DNA from: an uncultured Saprospiraceae bacterium
GTDB lineage: Bacteria > Bacteroidota > Bacteroidia > Chitinophagales > Saprospiraceae
Direction: 5' to 3'
Assembly: GCA_937924145.1 (NCBI GenBank)
Contig: CALDTJ010000438.1
Location: forward strand, 1-35,494
DNA: 35,494 nucleotides
This document shows positions 34,865 to 35,494 of this stretch, piece by piece. Position 1 is the first letter of the stretch. Each line of letters begins with the position of its first letter. The notes under the pieces were generated by a model. It made no database searches and was not told where the DNA came from. It saw only the letters and a list, made by a program, of their open reading frames with translations. Position numbers and translations under genes: made by a program.

Positions 34865-35108
34865 AGTCGTTCCAGCACTTTGAATGCTACCGTACCGACA
34901 CAAATGGGTAAATGCGGATTCGATGGTTCATGCCGATAGCTATACGGCACCAGACTTGAACCTCGTATTAAAGTCGTCTCTTGACGACAATGCTGGTCAG
35001 GAGACCAGCAAATATAGATTTCTAGTCTGGAGACTAGAAATATCGCCCTTTTCTTGCTTACCTGCCCATCTGTGTCGATACCATAGCACTTTGAATGCTA
35101 GAACGACT
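34865..35108. repeat. 244-bp fold-back element with three GTC-N4-GAC hairpins
   Basis: The inverted ends 34865-34908 and 35065-35108 are 44 bp and agree at about 34 positions, with most differences being transitions. A 15-mer, AGCACTTTGAATGCT, occurs in both ends in the same orientation (34874-34888 and 35085-35099). Inside lie TGCCG/CGGCA (34931-34949) and three consecutive perfect hairpins: GTCGTC-TCTT-GACGAC (34973-34988), TGCTGGTC-AGGA-GACCAGCA (34991-35010) and TTTCTAGTC-TGGA-GACTAGAAA (35019-35040). All three stems close with GTC-N4-GAC. It fills the gap between convergent lgt and murB, ending 5 bp from the murB stop. It encodes no protein. It may be a non-autonomous mobile element or a structured RNA. 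Confidence 0.75.
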
Positions 35109-35113
35109 AGAAG

Positions 35114-35494
35114 TCAAATAATATTCACCTCAGGGGTCAATTGAATACCAAATTTATTTTTTACGGAGTCAATAATTTGAAAAGCTAATTTTTTCACTTC
35201 TGCGCCCGTAGCATTTCCATAGTTGACCAAAACAAGTGCTTGCTTAGCATGTGCCCCCGTATTACCAATCTGCTTACCTTTCCACCCATCTTGCTCAATT
35301 AACCAACCTGCTGGCACTTTAACCATCTCATTCGGTAACTCATAAAAAACAATATTCGGAAATTGCTTTTGCAATTGATCCAATTGAGCGCGAGGAATTT
35401 CTGGGTTTTTGAAAAAACTACCTGAGTTGCCTAACTCCGCAGGATCAGGTAATTTGCTTGATCGAATCGCTATTACCGCATCACTAACATCTTT
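35114..35494 (-). CDS. murB: UDP-N-acetylmuramate dehydrogenase MurB, C-terminal part (gene runs off the window)
   Basis: MurB reduces UDP-GlcNAc-enolpyruvate to UDP-MurNAc in peptidoglycan precursor synthesis. Only the last 126 residues are in the window; the frame is open to the right edge at 35494, so the start lies beyond it. The visible part contains GNSGSFFKNP, which carries the catalytic Ser of the family. It continues with PNEMVKVPAGWLIEQDGWKG and QIGNTGAHAKQALVLVNYGN, and ends LTPEVNII, with the second catalytic Glu in PEVN. A shorter frame beginning at an internal TTG (35383) is not the true start. The gene ends immediately beside the fold-back element. Confidence 0.93.
   Translation of the reverse strand, partial: KDVSDAVIAIRSSKLPDPAELGNSGSFFKNPEIPRAQLDQLQKQFPNIVFYELPNEMVKVPAGWLIEQDGWKGKQIGNTGAHAKQALVLVNYGNATGAEVKKLAFQIIDSVKNKFGIQLTPEVNII

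Noticed and set aside
34865-35108. Fold-back element as an integron attC site
   Set aside because: No integrase is near, and I find no matching RYYYAAC/GTTRRRY core pair at the ends.
34884-35144. 86-codon plus-strand open frame
   Set aside because: It is made of the fold-back element and its hairpins; the protein would merely translate the palindromes.

Overview
The window is AT-rich DNA that looks like a chromosomal segment of a member of the Bacteroidota. The pointers are PorZ with a C-terminal sorting domain (type IX secretion), a -33/-7 promoter of the TTG-N19-TAnnTTTG type in front of mreB, many small lipoproteins and secreted proteins, a LolA-like carrier and a mevalonate-kinase-like GHMP protein. 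Saprospiria is my best guess for the class, with low confidence. I see no phage, plasmid, transposase, CRISPR or restriction genes. The gene content is core plus lineage-specific chromosome.

Layout. 1-2.1 kb (minus): a DEDDh exonuclease with an ExoX-like tail and an ApbE flavin-transferase lipoprotein. 2.2-8.3 kb (plus): a pentapeptide-repeat membrane protein, a three-domain fusion (APH-type kinase, M23 metallopeptidase, class III aminotransferase/phospho-lyase) and a SpoIIE-type phosphatase. 8.3-9.5 kb (minus): a VWA protein. 9.8-13.6 kb (plus): ligA, a LolA-like carrier and a DUF2064 protein. 13.9-16.3 kb (minus): an NhaC-type antiporter and an arginyltransferase-like acyltransferase. 16.5-21 kb (plus): mreB-mreC-mreD-mrdA, the cell-elongation operon, without rodA at its end. 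21-25 kb: a hypothetical lipoprotein, tRNA-Cys, a Wzx-like flippase, TatA and a 2-oxoglutarate/Fe oxygenase. 25.2-29.3 kb: a GHMP kinase facing a minus-strand group of a 53-residue lipoprotein, porZ and a LysE exporter. 29.4-33 kb: a secreted protein of unknown function, a glucosaminidase and a DUF2807 protein. 33.7-35.5 kb: lgt and the C-terminal end of murB.

Envelope biology dominates: peptidoglycan synthesis (murB, mrdA), hydrolysis (glucosaminidase, possibly the M23 domain), cell shape (mreBCD), lipoprotein maturation and sorting (lgt, LolA-like), and export (TatA, PorZ, flippase).

The most unusual non-coding feature is that several gaps hold different fold-back repeats: 9-88, 8272-8345, 12893-12989, 13711-13811, 15426-15445 and 34865-35108. 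The last has 44-bp imperfect inverted ends enclosing three consecutive hairpins, all built on GTC-N4-GAC. The most unusual protein is the kinase-peptidase-aminotransferase fusion at 3751-6783.
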